A stretch of 56,416 bases of DNA from Hyphomicrobiaceae bacterium. GTDB taxonomy: Bacteria > Pseudomonadota > Alphaproteobacteria > Rhizobiales > Hyphomicrobiaceae. This document shows positions 26,710-35,928 of this stretch, piece after piece; position 1 is the stretch's first letter; each line of letters begins with the position of its first letter. The stretch is from assembly GCA_020442165.1 (NCBI GenBank), contig JAGRKV010000082.1, forward strand, positions 1 to 56,416, in the 5' to 3' direction. A model generated the notes under the pieces. The model did no database searches. It was not told the origin of the DNA and saw only the letters and a list, made by a program, of their open reading frames with translations. The translations under genes and the position numbers were made by a program.

Positions 26710-27243
26710 ATGCCGCGACGCCTTCATGCACCGCTTCGCCGCGCCAGTATCGCCGGTGCGTTCGTCATACTCCTGACCACCGGACAGGCCAGTGGACAGG
26801 AGCCGGCCGGACGGTTCTCGATGACCCCCACCGATGGCGGCGGCTTCATTCGTTTGGATACGCAGACCGGTGCCATGGCGCTGTGCTCGGGCAAGGAAGG
26901 CGAATGGGCCTGCAAGGCCATGCCCGACGATCAGAAGTCGCTGAACGATCGCATCGCGAAGCTTGAGGAAGAGAACCGCTCTCTACGCGACGAGAACAAG
27001 AGGCTTGAGGACGTACTTGGGCTCAATCCCGATGCCAAGCCGAAGGACGGCGCTGGAGCGGTTCCTGGTGCTCCGCAGGATGGCGGGCCGCCGGTTCCGC
27101 CAGAACAAGGGCTGAAGCTTCCGAGCGAGAAGGATGTCGATAAGGCCTTCGATTATGTGGAAGGGATTCTGAAGAAGTTCCGGGATCGCCTCAAGAAGCT
27201 CGAAGAGGAAGACAAGAGGGGTGGCGGCGCCGTGCCTCTCTGA
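26710..27243 (+). CDS. Exported coiled-coil protein of unknown function
   Basis: 177 residues; I do not recognise a named domain. The N terminus is a signal peptide: basic MPRRLHAPLRR, a hydrophobic core about 15-26, cleavage around QASGQE. A conserved-looking segment follows: MTPTDGGGFIRLDTQTGAMALC, then a second Cys in WACKAMPDD, so two cysteines (near 56 and 65) could pair in the periplasm. Residues about 75-100 form a leucine-heptad coiled coil, then a proline/glycine-rich stretch and a charged C-terminal helix. ATG at 26710 has GGGAGAA nine bases upstream. The YjbQ gene follows 76 bases later on the same strand. Confidence 0.75.
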   Translation: MPRRLHAPLRRASIAGAFVILLTTGQASGQEPAGRFSMTPTDGGGFIRLDTQTGAMALCSGKEGEWACKAMPDDQKSLNDRIAKLEEENRSLRDENKRLEDVLGLNPDAKPKDGAGAVPGAPQDGGPPVPPEQGLKLPSEKDVDKAFDYVEGILKKFRDRLKKLEEEDKRGGGAVPL

Positions 27244-27319
27244 GAGGCCAACCCAAAAGCTGCACTTGCGGGGCGGTTCGGTGCGAAGGTCTTCGCCCAC
27301 GTTTGCTCATGGAGGTTGC

Positions 27320-27799
27320 GTGAGCCAGTCAAAGCAGCAGGAGACGGAGGCTGCTGGCAAACCCTCCGCCGTGGCTGGCAGCCTCATTCAGGCTTCGGAG
27401 ACGTTGCGGGTGGCGACGCGCGGGCCGGGCTTCAGCGACATTACCGCCGAGGTTGCCGGTTGGCTGCAACGGATCGACGCCACCGAAGGCGTCGTCACGC
27501 TGCTTGTGAGGCACACTTCGGCTTCGCTGCTGATCCAGGAAAATGCGGATCCTGATGTGCAGCGCGATCTGGCGGATGCGCTGCGGCGCCTGGCGCCGGA
27601 GGGATCACACTACCGGCATGACAGCGAGGGGCCCGACGACATGCCCGCTCACATCAAGGCCATGGTCATGCCCGTCTCGCTTGCCATTCCAGTGGCTCAC
27701 GGGCGAATGCGGCTCGGCACCTGGCAGGGCATCTATCTGGCAGAACACAGACGTGCGCCGCATCGCCGCGAAATCGCATTGCATTACATCGGTTCGTGA
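27320..27799 (+). CDS. YjbQ / UPF0047 family (secondary thiamine-phosphate synthase-like)
   Basis: Small cytosolic protein of the YjbQ family, 159 residues. Members show weak thiamine-phosphate synthase activity in vitro, but their physiological role is unsettled. Family landmarks: RHTSASLLIQENADP, HDSEGPDDMPAHIKAM with the histidine of the metal-binding site, and GTWQGIYLAEHR near the C terminus. A GTG start at 27320 is chosen because GGAGG precedes it by four bases and it gives near-normal length; the frame is open back to 27221. It lies downstream of the exported coiled-coil gene and converges on the symporter gene. Confidence 0.88.
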   Translation: MSQSKQQETEAAGKPSAVAGSLIQASETLRVATRGPGFSDITAEVAGWLQRIDATEGVVTLLVRHTSASLLIQENADPDVQRDLADALRRLAPEGSHYRHDSEGPDDMPAHIKAMVMPVSLAIPVAHGRMRLGTWQGIYLAEHRRAPHRREIALHYIGS

Positions 27800-27848
27800 T
27801 CGTGAAGCTGCGCAATCCGGTTCGGGGAGCGGTTCGGGGATGCGGCCT

Positions 27849-29687
27849 TCATGTGCCGCCTCGCCGTTGCTTCAGCCGCAGGCGTTGCATCTCGCGATCG
27901 TAGAGGATTTCGCCTCCGGGGACGCGGATGTCCCTGACGAGTTCCAGTGCGTGCCGTGTCGGTGCGGGTGTCAGCACCGACACGATCATCGCGGCGGCGG
28001 TGCTCGCCGGGATGGCTGCGGCGGAAGCAACGACACCGGAAATGCTGATCCAGCCCGCTTCGCCAGCGATGATGGCGGTCACGGCTACGGCGAAGCCCGC
28101 TACCAAGCCGGCCAGCGCGCCGTAGCTGTTGAGCCGTTTCCACCAAATGGAGAGAACCAGGGCAGGAAAGGCCGTCGCTCCTGTGATGGCGATGGCCCAA
28201 AGCAGCAGCTTAAGAGGATCGGTCGGTGCGAAGATGGCGATCGCGACGCCCGTGCCAACCGCGGCCGCCAGCATGACGCGGGCAATCAAAAGGCGGGCGG
28301 TGTCGCTCGGAGGCTCCCAGGACAGGCCGTTGACGATGTCTTCCGAGAGCAGGTTGCCGAGCGCCATGGCAGCGGCACTTGCGCTCGCCAATGCCGCAGC
28401 TATCGCAGCGGCGGCTGCCAAATAGATGAAGGCGGAAGGCAGTCCTGTGGCGATTGGCAGGGCGAGGAAGACGCCATCACGCTGGAAGGAAACGCTCGTC
28501 ACCGCGATGCGGGTCGAGACGGTCGTAATTTCAGCGAGGCCGGCGCTGAGGACATCCCGAAGCCAGGTGGGGATGTTTCCGGGCTCGGATGAGAGCACAA
28601 GTTCCATCAGAGGAGCACGCATGAACGCCGCTACGGACGTCATCGTGAGGACCAGTACTCCGAAAATAAATGTTGCCCAGCCAAGTGATTTGCGGGCCTC
28701 ATGAACGCCCGGTGTAGCGGAAACGCGCGGCAGCAGCCAGGGCGCGGAGGCGAGGCCGGCCATCATCGTGAGCATCGTGACGACGAATGCGCCAGGGCCG
28801 ATGGCGCCAAACGGGGTGGCAAATCGCTTGGCGATGGTAGCGAGGCCCTCTCCCGGTAAATCGAACGCGAAGGGGGTGGCCGCTACTGCGGGGAGTGCCA
28901 GGGCCGCTTCCTGGCGGATGAGGCTGCGGACAATCGGGCCATAGGTGAGCTGGGGCAACGGGATCTTGGTGACAATGGTGGCGACCATCGCCACGGGAAC
29001 CAGGAATGCCAGGATAACGGTGATCGCTTGTGCGGCATTGGACCAGGACAGCGAGCGCATGCCTCCCGGAACAATGGTCACGAGAACAAACATGGCTAGT
29101 GCCGGGATCAGAGTCGCTGCCGATACCATCGTCAGCCACGCGCCGACACTGCTCGCGATACGCAACTCAGCGGCGATGAGTAACATCATCGGCACTGCCA
29201 GGAAGCACGCCGAGAGGAGCCGTAGCAATCGGCTTTCGAACCGGCGTCCTAGATATGTTGGGACCGTATAGGCGCCGAACTTGCGCAAAAACGGCGCGAG
29301 CAGGATGGCCATGACGACAAAGCCCGCCAAGCCGCCGATGGTGATCGCCAGACCATCGAAGCCGCTGACGAAGAAGACGCCGGTCAGGGTGACGAGGCCG
29401 GTTGCGCCCAGTGCTGAAACTGCGAGCGCCAAGCCGGTAAACACTGCTGGCACGCGGCGGCCGGCGGCAAAGTAGTCGAGCGGCTGCGCGGTCGCCGATG
29501 CAATTCCAACCGCGCCATAGAGCGCGATCGGGCCCAGCATCATTATCCACCTGATCGTGGTGTCGGCCATGCCCAGCTGCTCGAAGATGGCAGCGAGAAA
29601 GAAGACAGCTGCGAGCGCGCTGGCGAAGATGCCGAAATAGGTGCCCAGGCGAGGATTGACGAAGCGGGTTCTGGGCGTGAACGTCAT
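27849..29687 (-). CDS. VC_2705-type sodium:solute symporter (ActP-like)
   Basis: Na+-coupled permease of the SSS family, TIGR03648 subfamily, close to acetate permease ActP. About 13 membrane spans in 612 residues. TGLVTLTGVFFVSGFDGLAITIGGLAGFVVMAILLA-type helices at the N-terminal end and the PGGMRSLSWSNAAQ segment are family features. Start ATG 29685-29687; a longer frame begins at 29768, and neither has a strong ribosome-binding site. It lies downstream of the DUF4212 small subunit, with which this subfamily is almost always paired. With the divergent response regulator and SSS-domain kinase beyond, it looks like the uptake part of an acetate or short-chain-acid module. The substrate is inferred, not shown. 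Confidence 0.88.
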   Translation of the reverse strand: MTFTPRTRFVNPRLGTYFGIFASALAAVFFLAAIFEQLGMADTTIRWIMMLGPIALYGAVGIASATAQPLDYFAAGRRVPAVFTGLALAVSALGATGLVTLTGVFFVSGFDGLAITIGGLAGFVVMAILLAPFLRKFGAYTVPTYLGRRFESRLLRLLSACFLAVPMMLLIAAELRIASSVGAWLTMVSAATLIPALAMFVLVTIVPGGMRSLSWSNAAQAITVILAFLVPVAMVATIVTKIPLPQLTYGPIVRSLIRQEAALALPAVAATPFAFDLPGEGLATIAKRFATPFGAIGPGAFVVTMLTMMAGLASAPWLLPRVSATPGVHEARKSLGWATFIFGVLVLTMTSVAAFMRAPLMELVLSSEPGNIPTWLRDVLSAGLAEITTVSTRIAVTSVSFQRDGVFLALPIATGLPSAFIYLAAAAAIAAALASASAAAMALGNLLSEDIVNGLSWEPPSDTARLLIARVMLAAAVGTGVAIAIFAPTDPLKLLLWAIAITGATAFPALVLSIWWKRLNSYGALAGLVAGFAVAVTAIIAGEAGWISISGVVASAAAIPASTAAAMIVSVLTPAPTRHALELVRDIRVPGGEILYDREMQRLRLKQRRGGT

Positions 29688-29819
29688 CTGTGATCGAACC
29701 CAAGTCGCGGATGGTTTGCTTATGCCGTGGAGGCGGGCGTGCGGCGCAGCCATGTTGTGTAACGGCACCCATCCCGAGATGGCCCGGGGCGAGCGGCATG
29801 GGCCTTTGGCGCGGCAAGC

Positions 29820-30080
29820 CTACATGTCTTCATGTGCTCCATGCCAGTGGTCGATGGCGTCCTGACGGTTGACAAAACTTGCCACGGTCGCGACGGCAAT
29901 GACGAAGATGCCGTGGGCGGTCAACAGATAGCCGATGGGGAAGCCTAAGAACCGTTCGGAGTTCAATGGCTCGCTGTAGAGCGGCAACACAACGATTACC
30001 AACAAGAACGGCAGCAGGCTCACCAGCATTTGCGCCTTGGTGTGTCGCCAATAGGGCTTGCGCTCTTTCCGCTCGATCAT
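29820..30080 (-). CDS. DUF4212 symporter small subunit
   Basis: 86 residues of the TIGR03647/DUF4212 family: a short basic N terminus with YWRHTKAQM, then two membrane spans (about 18-36 and 48-68) and a His-rich tail. The protein is the obligate-looking partner of VC_2705-type symporters and probably forms a complex with the large subunit. It is the first gene of the leftward two-gene operon, divergent from the response regulator across a 480-base gap. Confidence 0.9.
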   Translation of the reverse strand: MIERKERKPYWRHTKAQMLVSLLPFLLVIVVLPLYSEPLNSERFLGFPIGYLLTAHGIFVIAVATVASFVNRQDAIDHWHGAHEDM

Positions 30081-30561
30081 ATCCTCGTCTCTCCCTCATG
30101 CAGCCTATGTGGATGTGCGTTACAACCCGGCGCACTCCCGCAGCCACTCCGGTCAGCATTGTTCCGTGTTCGACCCTGGTCTGTCCATTCCATGCACGAC
30201 AATCTGGCATGCCACGGGGCGGTCGTGGACACTTGTTTTACAAACGGCGCGCGAAGTCCAGGCAGGAAGGCGGTTGCGTAGCTTCGGTCAAGCCTTTGAT
30301 TGCTGCCGAAATCCAGTGCAACTCTTCAAACTGCCTCCAGGGCTGGCACGGGCTCTGGTAAACTTAACAACCGCGACTTGTATTCAGAGGTTGAATGCCT
30401 ACACACACACTTGCTTAAATTCGCATATGTGTCAGAACTGCGACGCGGCGCCGTAAGGCGATCATGTCTTTAAGCGTGTTGTGCGTTCAGACCGGCACGC
30501 CTGCCAGTCCAGAAGGTCTTTGGGTGCGCGATTCGGGGCGGGCGGATCACCAGGAGGTGGA
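30081..30561. other. Shared regulatory region of symporter operon and response regulator
   Basis: 480 bases between divergent starts with no credible gene. The right half is AT-richer and contains a candidate sigma-70-type promoter at 30391-30420. If the response regulator controls the symporter, its binding sites should lie here; I could not pick out a convincing repeat. Confidence 0.5.
30391..30420 (+). promoter_or_regulatory. Candidate promoter for the LuxR-type response regulator
   Basis: TTGAAT, an 18-base spacer containing a run of CA dinucleotides, then TTAAAT, about 140 bases upstream of the response regulator start. Confidence 0.3.
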
Positions 30562-31221
30562 ATGTTGTCCTACCGGATCGTGATCGTGGATGATCATCCG
30601 TTGTTCCGCGGTGCGCTGAACCAGGCGTTGTCTTCGTCGCTCGATTCTTCAGAAATCCTCGAGGCTGGCTCGCTCGATGAATTGACGGAGAAGCTGGCAG
30701 GAGGGTTGGAGGTCGACCTCATCCTGCTCGATCTCACCATGCCGGGCGTGCAAGGTGTTTCCGGGTTGTTATTCCTGCGCGGCCAGCATCCCGAAATTCC
30801 TGTCGCGATCGTTTCGGCCAACGACGACCCGGCAACGATCCGGCGCTGCCTGGACTGCGGTGCTTCCGGTTTCGTTCCCAAGTCGCAGCCTGTCGATCAG
30901 ATCCGAACAGCAGTACGCAGTGTGCTCGACGGCAATATCTGGTCGCCGCCGGATGTCGATCTCAACGTAGCCGGCGATGACGAGACGAGCGATCTCATTG
31001 GGCGGCTGGCTTCCCTTACGCCGCAGCAGGTTCGCGTCCTGATGATGCTTGGCGAGGGGCTGCTCAACAAGCAGATCGCCTATAAGCTCGGTGTTTCCGA
31101 GGCGACCATCAAAGCGCATGTTTCCGCAATCCTGCAGAAGCTCGGCGTCGACAGCCGCACGCAGGCGGTCATTGCTGTCAACAAGATCGACAACAACTCC
31201 TGGCAGAAGATTGCCAACTGA
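30562..31221 (+). CDS. LuxR/NarL-type response regulator (CrbR-like)
   Basis: A two-component transcription factor of 219 residues. The receiver domain carries acidic DD at 10-11, phosphoacceptor D57 in LILLDLTMPG, and the conserved lysine in FVPKSQP. A C-terminal helix-turn-helix of the GerE/LuxR type spans about 153-210 (SLTPQQVRVL through EATIKAHVSAIL). ATG at 30562 has AGGAGG five bases upstream; the frame is open back to 30481. It is divergent from the symporter pair and convergent with the SSS-domain kinase, the expected partner. In gammaproteobacteria the homologous CrbS/CrbR pair switches on acetate uptake and acetyl-CoA synthetase genes; the same role here is inferred. Confidence 0.88.
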   Translation: MLSYRIVIVDDHPLFRGALNQALSSSLDSSEILEAGSLDELTEKLAGGLEVDLILLDLTMPGVQGVSGLLFLRGQHPEIPVAIVSANDDPATIRRCLDCGASGFVPKSQPVDQIRTAVRSVLDGNIWSPPDVDLNVAGDDETSDLIGRLASLTPQQVRVLMMLGEGLLNKQIAYKLGVSEATIKAHVSAILQKLGVDSRTQAVIAVNKIDNNSWQKIAN

Positions 31222-31290
31222 GCGACAGTGCCAATAACTGGGGTTGGTCGCGCCCATTCGAACCTATGGACGGCGGCTCCTTCAAGATCG

Positions 31291-34200
31291 CTACTCCGCC
31301 GCAGCCTGCCTTCGCACGGTGAGCTGGGTCAGGATCGCCCGCAGCGCTGCGGCCTTCAATGGTTTTCGCAACAACGAGAACTCGTGTGAGCGTACTTCGC
31401 GCTGCACTTCGAGCGAATGGTCGGCGGTGATGATGACGGCTGGGACGGGGCGATCAAGCGTCTTGCGGATTCTCAGCACCGCATCGACGCCGGTACCGCT
31501 GTCCAGATGGTAGTCGGCCAGCACGATATCCGGGTCAATCAGCTGTTCTTCCAGTAACGCGACGGCGGCCGTTGTGCTGGACGCCGTCCTGACGCAACAT
31601 CCCCAACCGGTCAGCAGTGCTTCCATTCCCGAAAGTACCGCTGCCTCGTTGTCGATGCAGAGGATGGCGGTGCCTGCGAGACTGCCGGGCTGCAGATGCA
31701 TAAGCGGAGTTGTGGCCGTCGTTGCACGGCTTTCCGCTCGTGGTACGCGGACGCTGAACGTCGACCCGCGCCCCGGCTCGGATGCAAGGCTGATCCGGTG
31801 ATTGAGGATATGACAGATGCGCTCGACGATCGAAAGGCCGAGGCCAAGCCCGCGCACGTTGCTGCCAGGACCCTCCAGACGCTGGAATTCCTTGAATATG
31901 AGCGATTGCTTGTCGCGCGGTATTCCTGGACCGGTGTCGAAAACCTGGACGTTGATGTCGTCGCCAGTGCGGCGTGCGCCGATCAGAACGTGACCGGTTC
32001 GCGTATACTTGATGGCGTTGGCAACGAAATTCTGCAGGACGCGACGAAACAAGCGCCGGTCCGTCCGAACCCATAGCTTTGTCTCTACCGCCTTGAGCTT
32101 CAGTCCCTTGCCCTGGGCCATGGGCTCGAATTCCACGAGGAGCTGGGAGAAAAGCTCGGATAGCGGGAATTCCGTGATGTCAGGCTCCATGCGCCCGGCA
32201 TCCATGCGGGAAATCTCGATCAGGGCAGAAAAGATCTCCTCGACTGCGAGAAGCGAGGCATCGACGTTGCGGGCAAGCTGCAACTCTCCGGTGGGCAACT
32301 TTCGCTCGCACAAGCTGGTGGCGTAGAGGCGTGCGGCGTTGAGCGGCTGGAGGATGTCGTGGCTTGCCGCGGCCAGGAACCTTGTCTTGTCGAGGTTAGC
32401 TTCGTCGGCTTTCGATTTGGCGATGGCGAGAGCTGCGTTGACTTCGAGCAGTTCGGCGGTGCGCTCGCGCACGCGGCGTTCCAGCGTTTCGTTGGCGCGT
32501 GCCAGCGCATTGGCAGCGGCGACACGGTCCGTGATGTCGGAGAATGTGGTGACGATGCCGCCTTGAGGCATTGGGCTGGTGCGGATTTCGATATGCCGGC
32601 GGCCGTTGAGGATGCGCTCCTGGAAGGTTTCCTTGCGTACCGCGAGGCGATAGAGCCGGCTTTCGACCAGTTGATCGACATCGCCGGGTCCGAAGTCGCC
32701 GCGTTCGGCCGCCAGGCGCAGGATCTTATCGAGCGGTGCGCCAACGCGACCGATTTCCGGCGGCAGTTCGAGCAGGTCGCGGAACTGCCGGTTCCAGCAG
32801 ATCAGCCGCATGTCCTTGTCGAAGACTGACAGGCCATGGCGGACCTGATCGAGTGCGGACTGCAGGAGATCACGATTGTATTGAAGCGCATCGGAGGCGT
32901 CGTCGAGCAGCTTCATGGCAGACTGGCTCGACATGTTGCCGCGTTTCAGCAGCAGGGCGAGAACGAGACGTGCCGACGCCGAGCCGATGGAACTGGAGAG
33001 GAGGTGTTCGGCAAATCGAACGGCGGGGATGTCGGCTTCAGCCTCGCGCTGGGCGGCGATGTTCCTGCTGGCAATGTATTCGCTGAAGGATCGAGCAGCC
33101 CGGTCGACGCCGACGTAGCGTCCAACGCAGCGTTCCAGATCGCTCATGGTTATGCTGGTCCGCCAGAGCCGGAACGAGGATGACGGCGAGACCGGGCGGA
33201 CGGGGTCGTCCTGGATGAAGAGGTGTGCCTGGATGCGTTCGATCGGTTCGGGCTGCCGGAGCAGCGACACCGTCAGGTAGGTCAGCACGTTGGCAGCCAA
33301 GCTCCACAGCACGCCGTGCGTCAACGGTTCGAACTCGAGATAGAACAACATTTGCGGGCGCAGCAGCCCAATTCCGAAGGGACCATCGGTGACAAACGAC
33401 AGCGGTACGAAGCCTGCCTTCGCAAACCATGGCAGAACGAGGGTGTAGGCCCAGATGACGGTGCCGACCAGGATGCCGGCGATGGCACCCGTGGCCGTGC
33501 CCTTACGCCAGATCAAGCCGAGGAAGAATGCCGGTGCAATCTGTGCGATGGCTGCAAACGAGAGCAGGCCGATGGCGGCCAGACCATGGGAATGTCCGAC
33601 GGTCTGATGCACGATGTAGCCAAGCAGCAGCAATGCGGCGATGACGACCCGCCGGATCAGCAGGAGTGAGCCGGCAATGTCCTCATGCTTGGGTGAGGCG
33701 ATCGCATTCTGGCGAAGCAGCAAAGGCACGACGAGGCCGTTGCATGTCATGATCGCGAGCGCAACGGATTCCACGATCACCATGGCCGTGGCTGCCGACA
33801 GGCCGCCCACGAACGCGATAAGCGTCATCAGCTTGTTGCCTGAAGCGAGCGGCAGGGTCAGCATGAAGAAGTCCGGGTCGCCGCCTTTTGGCGTCATCAG
33901 GCCGACTGCCGCGATCGGGACAACGAAGATATTGATGAGCACGAGATAGAGTGGAAACAGCCAGGCGGCGCGGCGGATCTCAGTCTGGGAATTGTTCTCA
34001 ACGACGGCGACGTGAAATTGTCTTGGCAGGAGAATGACGGCTGAGAAGCTGAGCAGAGTCACGGTCAGCCAGATGCTGCCGTTGAAGCCCTTATCGAAGG
34101 TCTGTGTTACCGCGGCGCTGTTGGCAGCCTTATCGAGGAAGCCGCCAAGGCCGTCGTACATCCCAAATATGACGAAGAAACCGAGTGCCATGAATGTGAC

Positions 34201-34818
34201 GAGCTTGATTACGGATTCGGCAGCCACGGCGAGCATCAGGCCATCCTGGTGCTCCGTGGCATCGATGTGCCGGGTGCCAAACAGGATCGCGAAAGCGGCC
34301 AGTGCCAGGGTTATGAGCAGGGCCGTGTCGGCGAAGCCAATGCGCGGCACCTCTATTCCGGTTGATGCATTCGCACCCAAAAGTATTTCGATCGAGACGC
34401 TGATCGCCTTCAGTTGCAGGGCGATGTAGGGCAGGGATCCAATGATCGCCACGATGGTGACGATGGCGGCTACCGATTGGCTCTTGCCGTAACGGGCGGC
34501 GATGAAGTCGGCGACCGAGGTCAGATTCTGGCCCTTGGCTATGCGAATGATACGCAGCAGCAAGGGGTGGCCGATGGTGAACAGGATGATGGGGCCAAGG
34601 TAGACGGGTATGAAATCGTAGCCCGTTGTGGCGGCGAGACCGACGCTGCCAAAAAACGTCCAAGACGTGCAGTAAACGGCCAGGGATAATGCGTAGATAT
34701 AGGGGCGGCCAACGTGGGAGTTGGCCATCCGCAACGTGCGGTCCCCGAACCACGCCAAGGCGAACAGGCCGCTCAGATAGAGCAGCGCCACGCCGACGAT
34801 GACCCAGCCTTCAATCAT
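31291..34818 (-). CDS. Hybrid sensor histidine kinase with N-terminal Na+/solute symporter domain (CrbS-like)
   Basis: Membrane sensor kinase of 1175 residues. An SSS/SLC5 transporter-like domain with about 13 spans fills the first 500 residues. A STAC-like linker and a PAS domain (about 680-780, RHIEIRTSPMPQGGIVTTFSD region) follow. Next come a HisKA domain with phosphorylated H820 in ASHDILQPL, a HATPase domain (NFVANAIKYT, FDTGPGIP), and a C-terminal receiver with D1102 in VLADYHL. This is the CrbS/CbrA-type layout in which the transporter domain is thought to sense, and perhaps carry, the substrate. ATG 34816-34818 is chosen because it begins the first membrane span; the frame extends to 34920. 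It converges on the response regulator, its likely partner. Confidence 0.9.
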   Translation of the reverse strand: MIEGWVIVGVALLYLSGLFALAWFGDRTLRMANSHVGRPYIYALSLAVYCTSWTFFGSVGLAATTGYDFIPVYLGPIILFTIGHPLLLRIIRIAKGQNLTSVADFIAARYGKSQSVAAIVTIVAIIGSLPYIALQLKAISVSIEILLGANASTGIEVPRIGFADTALLITLALAAFAILFGTRHIDATEHQDGLMLAVAAESVIKLVTFMALGFFVIFGMYDGLGGFLDKAANSAAVTQTFDKGFNGSIWLTVTLLSFSAVILLPRQFHVAVVENNSQTEIRRAAWLFPLYLVLINIFVVPIAAVGLMTPKGGDPDFFMLTLPLASGNKLMTLIAFVGGLSAATAMVIVESVALAIMTCNGLVVPLLLRQNAIASPKHEDIAGSLLLIRRVVIAALLLLGYIVHQTVGHSHGLAAIGLLSFAAIAQIAPAFFLGLIWRKGTATGAIAGILVGTVIWAYTLVLPWFAKAGFVPLSFVTDGPFGIGLLRPQMLFYLEFEPLTHGVLWSLAANVLTYLTVSLLRQPEPIERIQAHLFIQDDPVRPVSPSSSFRLWRTSITMSDLERCVGRYVGVDRAARSFSEYIASRNIAAQREAEADIPAVRFAEHLLSSSIGSASARLVLALLLKRGNMSSQSAMKLLDDASDALQYNRDLLQSALDQVRHGLSVFDKDMRLICWNRQFRDLLELPPEIGRVGAPLDKILRLAAERGDFGPGDVDQLVESRLYRLAVRKETFQERILNGRRHIEIRTSPMPQGGIVTTFSDITDRVAAANALARANETLERRVRERTAELLEVNAALAIAKSKADEANLDKTRFLAAASHDILQPLNAARLYATSLCERKLPTGELQLARNVDASLLAVEEIFSALIEISRMDAGRMEPDITEFPLSELFSQLLVEFEPMAQGKGLKLKAVETKLWVRTDRRLFRRVLQNFVANAIKYTRTGHVLIGARRTGDDINVQVFDTGPGIPRDKQSLIFKEFQRLEGPGSNVRGLGLGLSIVERICHILNHRISLASEPGRGSTFSVRVPRAESRATTATTPLMHLQPGSLAGTAILCIDNEAAVLSGMEALLTGWGCCVRTASSTTAAVALLEEQLIDPDIVLADYHLDSGTGVDAVLRIRKTLDRPVPAVIITADHSLEVQREVRSHEFSLLRKPLKAAALRAILTQLTVRRQAAAE

Positions 34819-35243
34819 ACAGATTTTACAAACCGCTACGGCGCTACGCTCTGGCCGGCCAAACGTCTGCGGGATGTCACCACCCGCTGCCGCCTGCGCA
34901 ACCTTGTCGCAGGTCAACATACAGTGTCATGGGGGGCAAAAAAAGCCAAGATTAAGCGAGGGTTATGTATGCGCAACCCGTGCGGGCGAGGGCGGCCTGC
35001 TACCTGAGTTTCTTTTGCCGTAAAGGTGTTAAGCGGGGTGTGCGGAATTCTCCGTTTTTCGTTGAAAGTTCATATATATCCAGTGACTTAGTCACCGTTG
35101 CTGCAAGCGCAATTTTTACATACTTTCAGAATGCGATCTGATTCGGATGGCGTGACGCCTGAGGGATCGGCTAGGCCGGCCAAGCAATGGGCGCGAGCAT
35201 TCTTGAAATCTCGAGCCGAACAAACTCAATCGGGGATCAAGCT
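34819..35243. other. Divergent intergenic region kinase / mscL
   Basis: About 425 bases. The middle is AT-rich (35050-35130), and a palindrome GTGAC-TTA-GTCAC lies at 35083-35095 downstream of a TTGAAA hexamer at 35062. No gene is seen; the mscL frame is open back to 35187. Confidence 0.4.
35083..35095. promoter_or_regulatory. Palindrome GTGAC-TTA-GTCAC upstream of mscL
   Basis: Perfect 5-base arms around a 3-base centre, about 150 bases upstream of mscL in an AT-rich stretch. Possible operator; the regulator is unknown. Confidence 0.25.
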
Positions 35244-35645
35244 ATGGGCATGCTACAGGAATTCAAGGAATTCGCGGTCAAGGGCAACATGATCGACATG
35301 GCCGTCGGTATCATCATTGGCGGCGCATTCGGAACCATCGTCAAATCGCTCGTTGAAGATGTCATCATGCCGCCGATTGGTCTGGCACTGGGCGGCGTTG
35401 ATTTCTCGAACATCAAGATTCCGCTCAAGGCGGCCGCCGACGGCAAAGAGGCCGTTGCGATGAACATCGGCACTTTCTTCAACAACGTGATTAGCTTCTT
35501 GATTATTGCATGGGCCGTATTCATGCTGGTCAAGGCCATCAATACGCTGAAAAAGAAATTCGAGAAGGAGCAGGCTGCCGCACCGGCCGAACCGTCCTCC
35601 ACGGACAAGCTGCTCATGGAGATCCGCGACGCGCTGAAGAGATAA
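35244..35645 (+). CDS. mscL: Large-conductance mechanosensitive channel MscL
   Basis: Homopentameric inner-membrane emergency valve that opens under hypo-osmotic shock. 133 residues of normal length. The N-terminal amphipathic helix MLQEFKEFAVKGN is followed by TM1 with the gate region DMAVGIIIGGAFGTIV, and a periplasmic loop. TM2 (NNVISFLIIAWAVFMLVKAIN) then leads to a cytoplasmic charged helical bundle. ATG 35244 (MGMLQEF) lies seven bases after GGGGA; ATG 35250 is possible. It is a single gene with its own intrinsic terminator at 35678-35718. Confidence 0.95.
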   Translation: MGMLQEFKEFAVKGNMIDMAVGIIIGGAFGTIVKSLVEDVIMPPIGLALGGVDFSNIKIPLKAAADGKEAVAMNIGTFFNNVISFLIIAWAVFMLVKAINTLKKKFEKEQAAAPAEPSSTDKLLMEIRDALKR

Positions 35646-35677
35646 CGCGCGGACAATCGTTATTGCGGTGCTAGCCG

Positions 35678-35718
35678 AGCACCCCGCCCTTTACATGAGG
35701 GTGGGGTGCTTTTGTTTT
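35678..35718 (+). terminator. Intrinsic terminator of mscL
   Basis: A 13-pair stem (AGCACCCCGCCCT against AGGGTGGGGTGCT, one wobble pair), 7-base loop, followed by TTTGTTTT. The clearest rho-independent terminator in the window. Confidence 0.9.
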
Positions 35719-35895
35719 GCCCTGCTCCAGTGCGACGTGTGCGTATCGCAATTAGCTAGATCGTTTCAGACTGACGTTGGAACGATCCGGATTTCATCGC
35801 CCACGCAGCCGAACTCACGCAGCCAACCCTTGCTGTCGCTCGGGCTGCTTCGCGGGGGCGGCGCAAGGCAGCGAGCCGCAGTCGCGGTCTTTATG

Positions 35896-35912
35896 TTCCG
35901 CCTTGGGCGGAA
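35896..35912 (-). terminator. Perfect stem-loop after the radical SAM gene
   Basis: TTCCGCC, 3-base loop, GGCGGAA; it begins 17 bases beyond the radical SAM stop. No U-tract follows, so intrinsic termination is uncertain. Confidence 0.45.
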
Positions 35913-35928
35913 TCGCTCTAGCTCCGGC

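Noticed and set aside
30345..30365. Possible sigma-54 promoter (TGGCAC...) before the response regulator
   Set aside because: The -12 GC element is missing at the required distance.
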